NCBI RefSeq assembly: GCF_019038465.1
Contig: NZ_JAFKRH010000009.1
Span: forward strand, 1-63,611
Length of the DNA stretch: 63,611 bases
DNA from: Synechococcus sp. CCY 0621
GTDB lineage: Bacteria > Cyanobacteriota > Cyanobacteriia > PCC-6307 > Cyanobiaceae
Reading direction: 5' to 3'
Part shown: piece after piece, positions 25,843-34,172 of the stretch
Position numbering within the stretch: the first letter of the stretch is position 1
How the letters are laid out: every line of letters starts with the position of its first letter
Notes under the pieces: generated by a model
Databases searched by the model: none
What the model was told of the DNA's origin: nothing
What the model saw: the letters and a program-made list of their open reading frames with translations, nothing else
Position numbers and translations under genes: made by a program

Positions 25843-25864
25843 GTTGCAGCGTTCTTACTGCAAC
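25843..25864. repeat. Inverted repeat in the leader of pilin operon A
   Basis: GTTGCAG-N8-CTGCAAC, a perfect seven-base inverted repeat 40-61 bases before the first start codon. It could be an operator or an mRNA hairpin. Confidence 0.35.
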
Positions 25865-25951
25865 TTCAAGTTAGGACCAGATCGTCTCTGGTTCTTGAGC
25901 TTCGGGGTTGAATCCGCTGGGCGGTGCTGAAGAGAACGCTGACAATCGGAC

Positions 25952-25975
25952 AAAAAAAACCTGCCTGCCGGCAGG
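25952..25975 (-). terminator. Rho-independent terminator of the NifU-like gene
   Basis: On the minus strand CCTGCC-GGCA-GGCAGG followed by eight T, 27 bases beyond the stop codon of the NifU-like gene. It insulates pilin operon A from read-through. Confidence 0.92.
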
Positions 25976-26002
25976 GAAAGTTCAGAGCCATGAAGGAAAG
26001 AT

Positions 26003-26299
26003 TCAGAGCACCTGCACCACTTCATTCACTTCCGGGATCGCTTCGCGCAGCTTGCGCTCGATGCCCATCTTGAGGGTCATGGTGCTGCTGGGGCAGGAAC
26101 CGCAGGCGCCCTGCAGACGCACCTTCACCACCGGTCCGTCGATCTCAACGATCTCGACGTTGCCGCCATCGGCCATCAGGTAGGGGCGCAGCTCGTCCAG
26201 CACCCGCTCAACGTTGTCGATCGTCAGGGCCCGGGGGTCGGTACCGGCGTCGGGGCTGGCGGTTTCGGTGGTCATTTCGGTGGTCACTTCGGTGGTCAT
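26003..26299 (-). CDS. nfu: NifU C-terminal-domain Fe-S scaffold (Nfu)
   Basis: 98 residues. The NifU C-terminal domain is complete, with the cluster-binding [18 protein letters not shown] (CxxC) and the upstream [13 protein letters not shown]. The N-terminus carries a repeated TTE/TTEM stretch; starts at 26299 or at the Met nine codons in are both possible. Delivers Fe-S clusters, in cyanobacteria notably towards photosystem I. Confidence 0.95.
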   Translation of the reverse strand: MTTEVTTEMTTETASPDAGTDPRALTIDNVERVLDELRPYLMADGGNVEIVEIDGPVVKVRLQGACGSCPSSTMTLKMGIERKLREAIPEVNEVVQVL

Positions 26300-26344
26300 G
26301 GGTAGGAGAGGGATTTGTCAGGAGCCTAGGAAGCCTGGGCCGGA

Positions 26345-26632
26345 TCAGACGAGGCGCACGGTCGGTCCGTAGGGCGCCAGCTGGTGTTCGTTACGCAGGG
26401 ACAGGCAGCGGAAGCCCTGTTCCGGAATGCTGCGGTCCACCTGCGCCAGGTCGGCCGAGAGGCGTCCGAGCGACGTCTTGATGGCCATGTCCCAGAGCGA
26501 CGCTTGGCTGACGAACACCTCCTGGCCGGCTTCCTGCAAGAGGCTGACCACAGAGCTGGGAAGGCGTGAATCGGCGCTCAGCCACCACAGCACCAGATGG
26601 GTGTCGAGCAGCAGACGTGCCACGGGCTCCAT
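26345..26632 (-). pseudogene. Truncated PIN-domain toxin
   Basis: Begins like a normal PIN toxin of the DTHLVLWWLSADSRLP type and continues through SQASLWDMAIK to RCLSLRNEHQ. It ends at residue 95, before the HxDPFDRxLVAQA block that carries the last catalytic Asp. Probably inactive. The antitoxin gene in front is damaged too. Confidence 0.75.
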
Positions 26633-26634
26633 GG

Positions 26635-26801
26635 ATGGGGAAAAGGTTGGAGACGAAAAGATCGTCGAGAGGAGCGTCGAAATCGTCAGACACGCTGATC
26701 GCGCCAGCGAGGACTCCCGGTGGGGCGATCACAACCTCCTGACCAGCCTCCACCTGCTGCAACAGACGGGACAGGTGGGTCTTGGCCTCGTGCACGTTCA
26801 T
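26635..26801 (-). pseudogene. Phd-type antitoxin with internal deletion
   Basis: Starts as a Phd antitoxin (MNVHEAKTHLSRLLQQVEAGQEVVIA) and jumps directly to PPGVLAGAISVSDDFDAPL, the usual C-terminal part. About 15-20 residues between (the GKPVAKLVP hairpin) are missing and the normal stop codon is lost, so the frame runs on into the toxin gene. A decayed half of the TA pair. Confidence 0.7.
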
Positions 26802-26901
26802 CTGCACAGGGGCGAGAGGGGGCCCAGACGGGAGAGCCGACGAACGCCCACGGCAGGTGGCAGGGGATCGATTCCAAGCCCGCCTATCCCATCGACAAGA
26901 C

Positions 26902-27432
26902 CTATGGGGCCTTCCTCCATCGGGAGCTGTCCGTGTCCTGGCTCGTGTTGCTCACGTTGCTGGGGGGTCGCCACCGGATCGATCCCGTCCTGACCAGGAC
27001 GGTTTCAACCGTGGCGTCGCTGAGAAAGTAACCGTTGCTGTACAGGTCCAGCAGCACCGGGCCGGCGGCGGGGATCAGCCCGCGCAGCCGCGCCATGGCC
27101 ACCACCGCAGCCGTGTCGGTGAGCTCGAGATCCAGCCGGCGGGCTTCGGCGCGTCCGGCGCGGTCGTCGAGGATCAGCAGCGATTCCAGACCTCGCTGGT
27201 GCCTCCCCAGCGCCAGGGCGATGCAGCTGGCTTCTCCAGAATCGACGCCTGGGTTGAGCGGGTGGTAAGCCTCTGCTCGGCCCGGTTCACTGAGGTGCAG
27301 CCAGCCCTCGACCCGGGCTGCAGCGAGATCCTCCTGGCCGGCAAAGAGAGCAAGGTCTGGCTCCGGCCCTGTGATCCGAAGTTCCGCCGCAACGGCCGGC
27401 GTGATCAGGACCTGCCCGAAGACGTTGCGCAC
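26902..27432 (-). CDS. DUF3368-type PIN-like toxin, N-terminally incomplete
   Basis: Up to 176 residues. Body matches DUF3368 proteins: [41 protein letters not shown] and [16 protein letters not shown]. The family normally begins with a short strand carrying the first catalytic residue (N/D-T-S-P-L-I-A-L). Here the matching DNA reads [12 protein letters not shown] in frame but has no start codon. The only start is the GTG at 27432, which omits it. The C-terminus is extended by about 30 unrelated residues. Likely impaired. Confidence 0.65.
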   Translation of the reverse strand: MRNVFGQVLITPAVAAELRITGPEPDLALFAGQEDLAAARVEGWLHLSEPGRAEAYHPLNPGVDSGEASCIALALGRHQRGLESLLILDDRAGRAEARRLDLELTDTAAVVAMARLRGLIPAAGPVLLDLYSNGYFLSDATVETVLVRTGSIRWRPPSNVSNTSQDTDSSRWRKAP

Positions 27433-27457
27433 CAGGTATCGGCGATCACCGCTGGGA

Positions 27458-27679
27458 TCAAGTGCTAATGGCTGTGGCGTTGAGCCCGAGCCAGCGGCGG
27501 GCGGCCTCCAGGTCGGAGCCGGTGTCGGCCGGATCGCTGGAGCTGAGTGGAATCCTCAGGCTGGAGAGCAGCTCAAGAAAGTGCGGCAGTGGCAGGCCAG
27601 CGATCCGGGTCGCGGCAGCGGTGGAGATCGAACCCGACTGGACCAGAGCCATGGCATCAGCCTCGGCCGCACGGATCAC
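27458..27679 (-). CDS. UPF0175-like antitoxin
   Basis: 73 residues from a GTG. The segment [30 protein letters not shown] is typical of UPF0175 antitoxins, which accompany DUF3368 toxins. Upstream in frame the DNA reads [19 protein letters not shown], an antitoxin-like N-terminus, but without ATG, GTG or TTG (an ATA stands where a start might be), so the real start may have been lost. Pairs with the gene at 26902-27432. Confidence 0.6.
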   Translation of the reverse strand: MIRAAEADAMALVQSGSISTAAATRIAGLPLPHFLELLSSLRIPLSSSDPADTGSDLEAARRWLGLNATAIST

Positions 27680-27772
27680 CGTGGAGGGGTTGCTCTTGAG
27701 CTGGCGGCTCGGTATCGCCTCTGCCGCCGCTGCCTAGGATCGATCGAACCTGTGGTGGGCCGCTGTTCCCCT

Positions 27773-29581
27773 ATGACCGACGTTCCCGCCCAGCGGATCC
27801 GCAATTTCTGCATCATCGCCCACATCGACCATGGGAAATCGACCCTGGCCGATCGCCTGTTGCAGGACACCGGCACCGTGGCGGCCCGGGACATGCAGGC
27901 CCAGTTCCTGGACAACATGGAACTGGAGCGGGAACGGGGCATCACGATCAAGCTCCAGGCCGCCCGGATGGAGTACAAGGCGGCTGACGGCCAGACCTAC
28001 ATCCTCAACCTGATCGACACGCCGGGCCATGTCGACTTTTCCTATGAGGTGAGCCGCAGCCTGCTGGCCTGCGAGGGCGCCCTGCTGGTGGTGGATGCCA
28101 GCCAGGGGGTGGAGGCCCAGACGCTGGCCAATGTGTACCTGGCGCTGGAGAACGATCTGGAGATCATTCCGGTGCTGAACAAGATCGATTTGCCGGGGGC
28201 CGATCCCGACCGGATCAAGGCGGAGATCGAGGCGATCATCGGCCTGGATACCTCCACGGCGATCAATTGCTCCGCCAAGACCGGCCTGGGGGTGCCTGAG
28301 ATCCTGCAGGCGGTGGTGGACCGGGTGCCGGCGCCGCCGGACCAGGTGGACGAACCGCTGCGGGCCCTGATCTTCGACTCCTATTACGACCCCTACCGGG
28401 GTGTGATCGTCTATTTCCGAGTGATCAGCGGTGTGATCGCCCGCAAGGACAAGGTGCTGCTGATGGCCAGCGGCAAGGTGGTGGAGCTTGATGAGGTGGG
28501 CGTGATGGCGCCCGACCAGCGCCAGGTGGAGAGCCTCCATGCCGGTGAGGTGGGCTATCTGGCCGCCTCGATCAAGGCGGTGGCCGATGCCCGCGTCGGC
28601 GACACGATCACCCTGGCGGCCAATCCAGCGGCCGAGCCGCTGCCCGGTTATGCCGAAGCCACGCCGATGGTGTTCTGCGGCCTGTTCCCCACCGATGCGG
28701 ATCAATATCCCGACCTGCGCGAGGCCCTCGACAAGCTGCAGCTCTCCGATGCGGCGCTGAAGTTCGAGCCGGAAACCAGCAGCGCCATGGGCTTCGGCTT
28801 CCGTTGCGGCTTCCTGGGCCTGCTGCACATGGAGATCGTGCAGGAGCGGCTGGAGCGCGAGTACGACCTCGACCTGATCGTCACCGCCCCGTCGGTGATC
28901 TACCAGGTGAACATGATCGACGGCAGCACGTTGATGGTGGACAACCCCGCCACCCTGCCCGATCCCCAGAAGCGGGAATCGATCGAGGAGCCCTACGTGA
29001 AGCTGGAGATCTACACCCCCAATGTGTACAACGGCGCCCTGATGGAGCTGTGCCAGGAGCGGCGTGGTGAGTTCATCGACATGAAGTACATCACCACCGA
29101 CCGGGTGACGCTGCACTATGAGATGCCGTTGGCGGAAGTGGTGACCGACTTCTTCGATCAGATGAAGAGCCGCACCAAGGGCTACGCCTCGATGGAGTAC
29201 AGCCTGATCGGCTATCGCCGCAACGAGCTGGTGCGGCTCGATGTGCTGATCAATGGCGAGCGGGCCGATCCGCTCACCACGATCGTGCATCGTGATAAGT
29301 CGTACAACGTGGGCAAGAGCCTGGTGGAGAAGCTCAAGGAGCTGATTCCCCGGCAGCAGTTCAAGATTCCGATCCAGGCCTCGATCGGCAGCCGCATCAT
29401 CGCCAGCGAAAGCATCAGCGCCATCCGCAAGGACGTGCTGGCCAAGTGCTACGGCGGTGACATCTCCCGCAAGAAGAAGCTGCTCAAGAAACAGGCCAAG
29501 GGCAAAAAACGCATGAAGGCGATGGGGCGGGTGGAGGTGCCCCAGGAGGCGTTCATGGCGGTGTTGAAGCTGAATCAGTGA
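27773..29581 (+). CDS. lepA: Elongation factor 4 (LepA)
   Basis: 602 residues, full length. G1 motif AHIDHGKST at residues 16-24, G3 DTPGHVDF, G4 NKIDLPGA, and the LepA-specific C-terminal domain ending [21 protein letters not shown] ribosome-associated GTPase that can back-translocate stalled ribosomes. The ATG at 27773 gives the family N-terminus; the open frame upstream lacks similarity. Confidence 0.98.
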   Translation: MTDVPAQRIRNFCIIAHIDHGKSTLADRLLQDTGTVAARDMQAQFLDNMELERERGITIKLQAARMEYKAADGQTYILNLIDTPGHVDFSYEVSRSLLACEGALLVVDASQGVEAQTLANVYLALENDLEIIPVLNKIDLPGADPDRIKAEIEAIIGLDTSTAINCSAKTGLGVPEILQAVVDRVPAPPDQVDEPLRALIFDSYYDPYRGVIVYFRVISGVIARKDKVLLMASGKVVELDEVGVMAPDQRQVESLHAGEVGYLAASIKAVADARVGDTITLAANPAAEPLPGYAEATPMVFCGLFPTDADQYPDLREALDKLQLSDAALKFEPETSSAMGFGFRCGFLGLLHMEIVQERLEREYDLDLIVTAPSVIYQVNMIDGSTLMVDNPATLPDPQKRESIEEPYVKLEIYTPNVYNGALMELCQERRGEFIDMKYITTDRVTLHYEMPLAEVVTDFFDQMKSRTKGYASMEYSLIGYRRNELVRLDVLINGERADPLTTIVHRDKSYNVGKSLVEKLKELIPRQQFKIPIQASIGSRIIASESISAIRKDVLAKCYGGDISRKKKLLKKQAKGKKRMKAMGRVEVPQEAFMAVLKLNQ

Positions 29582-29627
29582 GGATGGCTTCTACATCCCC
29601 ACCCGGTATCCCGACAGCTACCCGGAG

Positions 29628-29660
29628 GGCACACCCTGTAAACATTTCGGCAGACTGCAG
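29628..29660 (+). repeat. 33-base direct repeat, left copy
   Basis: Matches 31982-32014 at 29 of 33 positions, sharing the core ACATTTCGGC. The two copies bracket the TA cluster at 29730-31850. The 150 bases between lepA and the next gene hold nothing else I can identify. Confidence 0.6.
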
Positions 29661-29729
29661 AAGCTTGCACAGCCACCAGAGCTGGAGTGATGGCCGCCAG
29701 CACCACAGACATCGAGGCCTGGCCATTCG

Positions 29730-30146
29730 CTAAGGCCAGGGATTGATCAGGTCGAGGCCCAGCCCTGTGAAGTCGCTCACGTTGCGGGTGGCCAGTTGGG
29801 CGCCTTGGGCCAGGGCGGTGGCTGCGATCACCGCATCGGCCGTGGTGATGGGTCGTCCCAGCTGCTCCCGCCGGGCCAGGAGCTCGCCGTACCACTGGGC
29901 AGCCTCCCGGTGGAAGGCCAGCACGCGATTTCCCAGCAGGGCCGTCACCAGCGACTGCCAGCTATCCAGCAAGGCCTGCTTGCGGCGACCCGCCGGCAGC
30001 TGGGCGAGGCCGTGGAGGATCTCGGCTTCGTTCATCGCCGTGATGGCCACCTCCGCTGATGCGAGGCCATCCGCCCAGGCCAGCACCGCCGGCTCTGGCT
30101 GGGGACGCATCAGTTCGGCGATCACGTTGGTGTCGAGAACGATCAC
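29730..30146 (-). CDS. vapC: FitB/VapC-type PIN toxin
   Basis: 138 residues, full-length PIN of the FitB subtype: MIVLDTNVIAELMRPQPEP, MNEAEILHGLAQLP, ITTADAVIAATALAQGAQLATRNVSDF. All catalytic acidic residues are present. Its start overlaps the antitoxin stop by four bases. Confidence 0.95.
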   Translation of the reverse strand: MIVLDTNVIAELMRPQPEPAVLAWADGLASAEVAITAMNEAEILHGLAQLPAGRRKQALLDSWQSLVTALLGNRVLAFHREAAQWYGELLARREQLGRPITTADAVIAATALAQGAQLATRNVSDFTGLGLDLINPWP

Positions 30147-30361
30147 GTCGGCAGATCCAGCTCCACCCCGCCGAGGGCGGCGAAATGGGCCTGGATACGA
30201 CTGCCCAGGCCAGGGCTGCCAGCGGTGGCGGGCGGCGGGAGTACGGCCTGGCGCAGGATCGTGAGAGCTTCCTCCTCCATCGAGTGTCCGTGGCGGGCGG
30301 CCTGCAGTCGCAGCTGGGCCTTGGTGGCGTCGTCGAGGTTGCGGATCGTGAGAGTGGCCAT
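30143..30361 (-). CDS. FitA-type ribbon-helix-helix antitoxin
   Basis: 72 residues. MATLTIRNLDDATKAQLRLQAARHGHSMEEEALTIL is a standard FitA/VapB Arc-like DNA-binding segment. A C-terminal tail (FAALGGVELDLPT) binds the toxin. The ATG at 30361 is chosen over an in-frame start seven codons upstream. Confidence 0.93.
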   Translation of the reverse strand: MATLTIRNLDDATKAQLRLQAARHGHSMEEEALTILRQAVLPPPATAGSPGLGSRIQAHFAALGGVELDLPT

Positions 30362-30495
30362 AACGACTTCCGCGCGGGTCATGCTGTCAGTGCTAGCAAC
30401 GCAAGCGATTGTGGTCAGGTTCTACTGGTGGTTGCGACCATGCTTGTGTGGCACCAGGTGATGCGCCGTCTGATTCATCCGCCGCCGCTGGGGTG

Positions 30496-31023
30496 TCAAT
30501 GAAGACGCGCATCAGGGCCTGCCATGGAGCGACGCACGGGTCCATGGCTCATCGCTGGAGCTTTGGCAAGCGGGCGGCTCTCCGTGAGGCGGGCCAGATC
30601 CATGGCGGCCGGCAGGCCGGGTCTGGGCGATTTGAGCTTGCCCAGCAGCCGCTGATCGGCCGTGATCAGGGTGGCCCGTTCCCGTTCCGCCAAGGCCACG
30701 TAAAGGCAGTGGTAGGCCGGGTGGTTGAGCTCCAGGCACCAGTGGCCGGCCCGGGCCAGTAAGGCCGTGGAGGGCGCAAGGTGGCTGAAGGGTTCGGCGG
30801 CGCGGTGCGCCAGCATCTGGAACTGCTCGGCGGTGATAGCCCCCAGGCGCAGGCTTTTCCAGCCTGCGTTCAACAGCTCCACCAGCACCAGATCGGGCGC
30901 CAGCAACACGGCCGCTGATCCTGGCTCCAGAAGCCAGGCGGCCTGCTCAGAGCCCGGCACGGCGGCAAACCAGGCGAAGGCCACCGACGCATCCACCACC
31001 CAGGTGGTGGGTTCAGCGGCCAT
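30496..31023 (-). CDS. vapC: VapC-type PIN toxin with extended C-terminus
   Basis: 175 residues. PIN motifs WVVDASVAFAWF, LVLVELLNAGWK, PAYHCLYVALAERERATLITADQRLL are intact. The last 20-25 residues (after LTESRPLAK) do not belong to the family. They are encoded by DNA that, in another frame, spells the tail of an RHH antitoxin (EPWTRASLHGRP) like that at 31620. The gene therefore ends inside a fossil TA junction. Overlaps its antitoxin by 11 bases. Confidence 0.88.
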   Translation of the reverse strand: MAAEPTTWVVDASVAFAWFAAVPGSEQAAWLLEPGSAAVLLAPDLVLVELLNAGWKSLRLGAITAEQFQMLAHRAAEPFSHLAPSTALLARAGHWCLELNHPAYHCLYVALAERERATLITADQRLLGKLKSPRPGLPAAMDLARLTESRPLAKAPAMSHGPVRRSMAGPDARLH

Positions 31024-31261
31024 CCCGGTCCTCCCGGATCAGGGCCGCCACGTCCAGATGGCGGCCGGCGGCCGGAGTTGTGGCCCGCAGGCGGGCCAGT
31101 TCATCGCGCAGGCCAGACGTCCCGTGTCGGGCGGCGTCGGTGAGGAGGTCGCGCAGGCTCTGCTCCAGGGAGAGACCCTGGACACGGGCGCGGGCCTTGA
31201 GGGCTTCCACCACCTGATCATCCAACTGGCGGATCAGAACCTGCGCTATGGCTGCACCCAC
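31013..31261 (-). CDS. FitA/VapB-type antitoxin
   Basis: 82 residues, GTG start. IAQVLIRQLDDQVVEALKARARVQGLSLEQSLRDLL is a ribbon-helix-helix segment; the tail (AAGRHLDVAALIREDRDGR) would bind the PIN toxin encoded next. Confidence 0.9.
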   Translation of the reverse strand: MGAAIAQVLIRQLDDQVVEALKARARVQGLSLEQSLRDLLTDAARHGTSGLRDELARLRATTPAAGRHLDVAALIREDRDGR

Positions 31262-31265
31262 CTCT

Positions 31266-31284
31266 TGATAGCATGCATGATAGC
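31266..31284. promoter_or_regulatory. Direct repeat, possible antitoxin operator
   Basis: TGATAGC-ATGCA-TGATAGC immediately upstream of the antitoxin start. A GCATGC-containing site also precedes the FitA-type gene at 43025. Confidence 0.35.
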
Positions 31285-31319
31285 GAGCAAGGACTCCTCC
31301 ACGCCAGCCGACCCGTCAG

Positions 31320-31620
31320 CTCCGTCTGGGATCCATGGCTCAGGTCTTCCGAAAAGAGGACAGCACAGCGATTGCGGATCGCTGCTGCCACGATCAAGGC
31401 ATCGATCACCAAGGTGCTGTCTGGGCTCACCACCTCGAATCCAGAGAGGGCCTCCAGCAGCCCACTGATCTGCTGATCACTGAGCGGTGGTCACAACTTG
31501 CGGGTCGCGACGGAGCGCAGTTCGATCAAGACCTGGGTGCTGATCACCACCTCGTGCTTTTGCGTGACGTCCTCCAGCCAGTCGGTAGGCCCACAGGTTG
31601 GTGTCAATGAAGACGCACAT
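31320..31620 (-). pseudogene. Decayed PIN toxin (frameshifted)
   Basis: Starts with MCVFIDTNLWAYRL, then shifts frame. The other frame continues KHEVVISTQVLIELRSVATRKL, and a third piece gives SGLLEALSGFEVVSP and ALIVAAAIRNRCAVLFSEDL, the PIN C-terminus. All parts are recognisable but no single frame is intact. It begins by TGATG overlap with the RHH antitoxin that follows in this list. Confidence 0.7.
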
Positions 31621-31850
31621 CAGGGGCGCCCATGGAGTGATTCTCGGGTCCAGGGTTCAGCGCTGGCACTGTGGCAGGAGGAGGCGACGGCCTCAAATCG
31701 GGAGAGAGCCTCCAGCCGGCGGCTCCGGGCATCGACGTAGTGGGTGAGGAACTCCCTCACCAGGGCATTGACAGTTGTGTTCTCACGCAGGGCGACCTCG
31801 CGGGCCCGCTGGAGCAGTGCGTCGTCGAGGGCAAGGGTGAGGTTGGTCAT
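31620..31850 (-). CDS. Ribbon-helix-helix antitoxin, orphaned
   Basis: 76 residues. MTNLTLALDDALLQRAREVALRENTTVNALVREFL is an RHH DNA-binding segment (DUF6364-like), followed by a helical tail. Its partner toxin at 31320-31620 is frameshifted, so this gene may survive only as a repressor or be on the way out. ATG at 31850 used. Confidence 0.8.
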   Translation of the reverse strand: MTNLTLALDDALLQRAREVALRENTTVNALVREFLTHYVDARSRRLEALSRFEAVASSCHSASAEPWTRESLHGRP

Positions 31851-33213
31851 GGCTTTACTTTGCACGGGATCCGTGTAGCACGGTGCCGACCGCAAGGAGG
31901 TGTACAACGCGGCGGCCATCCCGGTCCTTACGGGTCAAGGCCGCCTCAGCCAGGCTGGCTCCATGGCCGTTTTGCACTCCGGGTACACCCTGTGAACATT
32001 TCGGCTGACTCCAGTGTCAACACTGACTACGTCATGCCACCACCAGCATTGAATGGGTTCGTGTTGCGCAGGCACAGCTAGGTCCACCTTCCTGAGCAAG
32101 CAAACTTGTGGGTATGTTCGGCCCCCATGGGCGCGGATATGACCATTTGGGAAGCGATCTTGATCAGTTGATGGTGCTGCAACAGTGGGAGCTGCCGATC
32201 TGAAATGGTACACAGCGGTTCTCCCTCTGGCCACCGATCATCTCTTTTATGGCCACTAGGAGTGTGAGAGCCGGCTGGATTTGAACCCCTCCCCAGCAGG
32301 GACGGGCTTGAGCCTGAACCTGCCGGGCCGATCGATGAGATCACCTTGGCCAGCATCATTTGTGAAGGGTTTGAAGCTTGTCGCTCCAAGCATATCTTCA
32401 ACTCGGGAAAATTCTTGGCTGGCATGTAAGCTTCTGCTCAGTCCTGCACAATTCCAGCTCTTGAGTCACATCAATCTCAACCTATTCTATACACAGAACA
32501 CCAATGGGGGCTCGTCACTCCTTTGTCTGGAATGTGCAGATAGGGAGAAAACGGAATGTTTCGGTTGTTGCTAAGATGACCATGGCTTCTTGCATGCCTT
32601 CGCCATCATCCTATGAAACCGTCTCCGGAACGCGCGGTGATGCCATAGAGGGGCGCGGCTTTGAATCTCACTCTCTCAGCGCGTCTGCGGAGTCTGAGAG
32701 TGGGGACGAAAATCCAGTAAATGGTTACTGTCACTTTAATGACGCGAGTAGACAAGAAACGACAGAACATGTATCCAAAGATCTAGTTGCAGATACATCA
32801 TGTGTCACCTTATGGCTTTGATGCAAATCGCAAATACCCACATTGAGGCACAGATCATCTTGGTGTAATGAGTCTCCGGGTCTGCGTTGTCAGTCCTTTG
32901 GAGGGTGATACTGAATGAATAGTCTTTGCCATGATAAAGAGCGGATTCTGTCGAGAGACAACGCCATTCCCAGCTCTAGCAGATTGCGTTGACAGCGGAT
33001 TTATGATCTCGGCTAAAGTCCTTTCACTAAGATGTAAAGCAATCTTAAGTGTCATTTCATGGTCTTCGCTGCAGTGATTTGCAAGAAGGGATATGGTCGG
33101 TTGACTAATGCTGGTACTTTGCTAAAATCAAACAGAAGCCAATATGCCGTTGATGATTTAATGCACGACTAAGCAATTCTCCTTTTGTTTTAATTCCGTA
33201 CCCACTTCTTCCA
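31851..33213. other. Gene-poor AT-richer stretch
   Basis: About 1.36 kb with no frame I can support. It contains the right copy of the 33-base direct repeat (31982-32014). Base composition changes from GC-rich to AT-rich around 32.4 kb, marking the edge of the accessory region that holds pilin operon B. Confidence 0.5.
31982..32014 (+). repeat. 33-base direct repeat, right copy
   Basis: Partner of 29628-29660 (29 of 33 identical), same orientation, about 2.35 kb apart. Confidence 0.6.
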
Positions 33214-33831
33214 ATGGCAATTCTACATTCTTTTGATCGAATCAGGCTGAAGGCATCCTCTCTCGTGAAGGTGTCGAGAATTTCTGTTATATGTGCGGTT
33301 GCGCTTGCACTATCTGAACAACGACCCGCTTCTGCAATAGTCATATCTGTTCCTGGGTATGGCCTCTACGATATTCAAGTACAAGAAGTTAACTTTTCTA
33401 GTCTAAATCCGCCTGCGCCGCAGATGCCATGGTGGGGAAATCAATCTCTTGCCAACCTCTTTGCTACTTCACTGGGCTCTGGCTTGGGTCCGGTTTTTCA
33501 GAACGTAGGTCCTTTCTTCGCATGGGATTTTGATCCGAATTCCAATGACGTCGCTATGGATGCTTTCTGCATAGGTGGTCCATGTTTTGGTTTTGTTGGG
33601 ACTGGGGATGTTGCGTACTCCTTTCCGCTCAACGGCGCTCAGCTTGATCCTCCTGTGGATCCTGTTTTTGATGGTGTACCGTTCCCTTGGGCTGTAGCCA
33701 CTCCAGTTCCGGGCGATGTTCCAGGTCCGTTGCCAATTCTTGGTACTGCCTTTGCCTTTGGCTTCAGTCGCAAGCTTAGGATGCGGATTAAGTCAAGCCG
33801 AACAGAAGGGCCCTCGGCTCCTCACGGCTAG
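33214..33831 (+). CDS. PEP-CTERM-like exported protein
   Basis: 205 residues. N-terminal signal region (VSRISVICAVALALSEQRPASA), an Asn/Gly/Pro-rich middle with a Cys pair (FCIGGPCFGF), and a C-terminus VPGPLPILGTAFAFGFSRKLRMRIKSS. This is the cyanobacterial variant of PEP-CTERM: a PGPLP-type motif, a hydrophobic helix and a basic tail. Such proteins are sorted to the surface by an exosortase; none is encoded in this window. The repeated F/W-rich body has no recognised function. It faces pilin operon B across 340 bases in which I see nothing. Confidence 0.65.
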   Translation: MAILHSFDRIRLKASSLVKVSRISVICAVALALSEQRPASAIVISVPGYGLYDIQVQEVNFSSLNPPAPQMPWWGNQSLANLFATSLGSGLGPVFQNVGPFFAWDFDPNSNDVAMDAFCIGGPCFGFVGTGDVAYSFPLNGAQLDPPVDPVFDGVPFPWAVATPVPGDVPGPLPILGTAFAFGFSRKLRMRIKSSRTEGPSAPHG

Positions 33832-34172
33832 TCAACTTTTAGATACCTTCCATTCTCGGCCTTTTCTCTGGGCGCTGATTCTCAAGATAAAGCCGGTCTT
33901 TTCATATTCGCTGCCGGTCACTATGATCGGCAATTTTATTGCTTACATAGGCTGTGCTTTTGTGTAGAATCCTGGCTGCACGAAATCTGTAAAGCTGTGC
34001 TGCCATGAGCCTTGCAAACATGTTTGAACGATGATGCTAATTCCTGATAATTGTTTCAGCTAAATGGCTGATTGATGGGACGCTGGAGGCATCTCGCTTT
34101 ATGAATGGCTTGCCAGCCTATGCAATTCTAATAACAAAAAGATCTTACCAATCGGAATTAATGCATCTTCCA

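Noticed and set aside
27734-29290. 518-codon open frame antisense to lepA
   Set aside because: Low-complexity His/Gly/Gln-rich translation, a mirror of GC-rich lepA codons; lepA itself is unmistakable.
32270-32300. tRNA-like T-arm (GGATTTGAACCCC)
   Set aside because: No acceptor stem, D arm or anticodon arm can be drawn around it.
31935-33200. Several 60-140-codon frames in the gene-poor stretch
   Set aside because: No similarity, no ribosome sites and mixed composition; likely chance frames.
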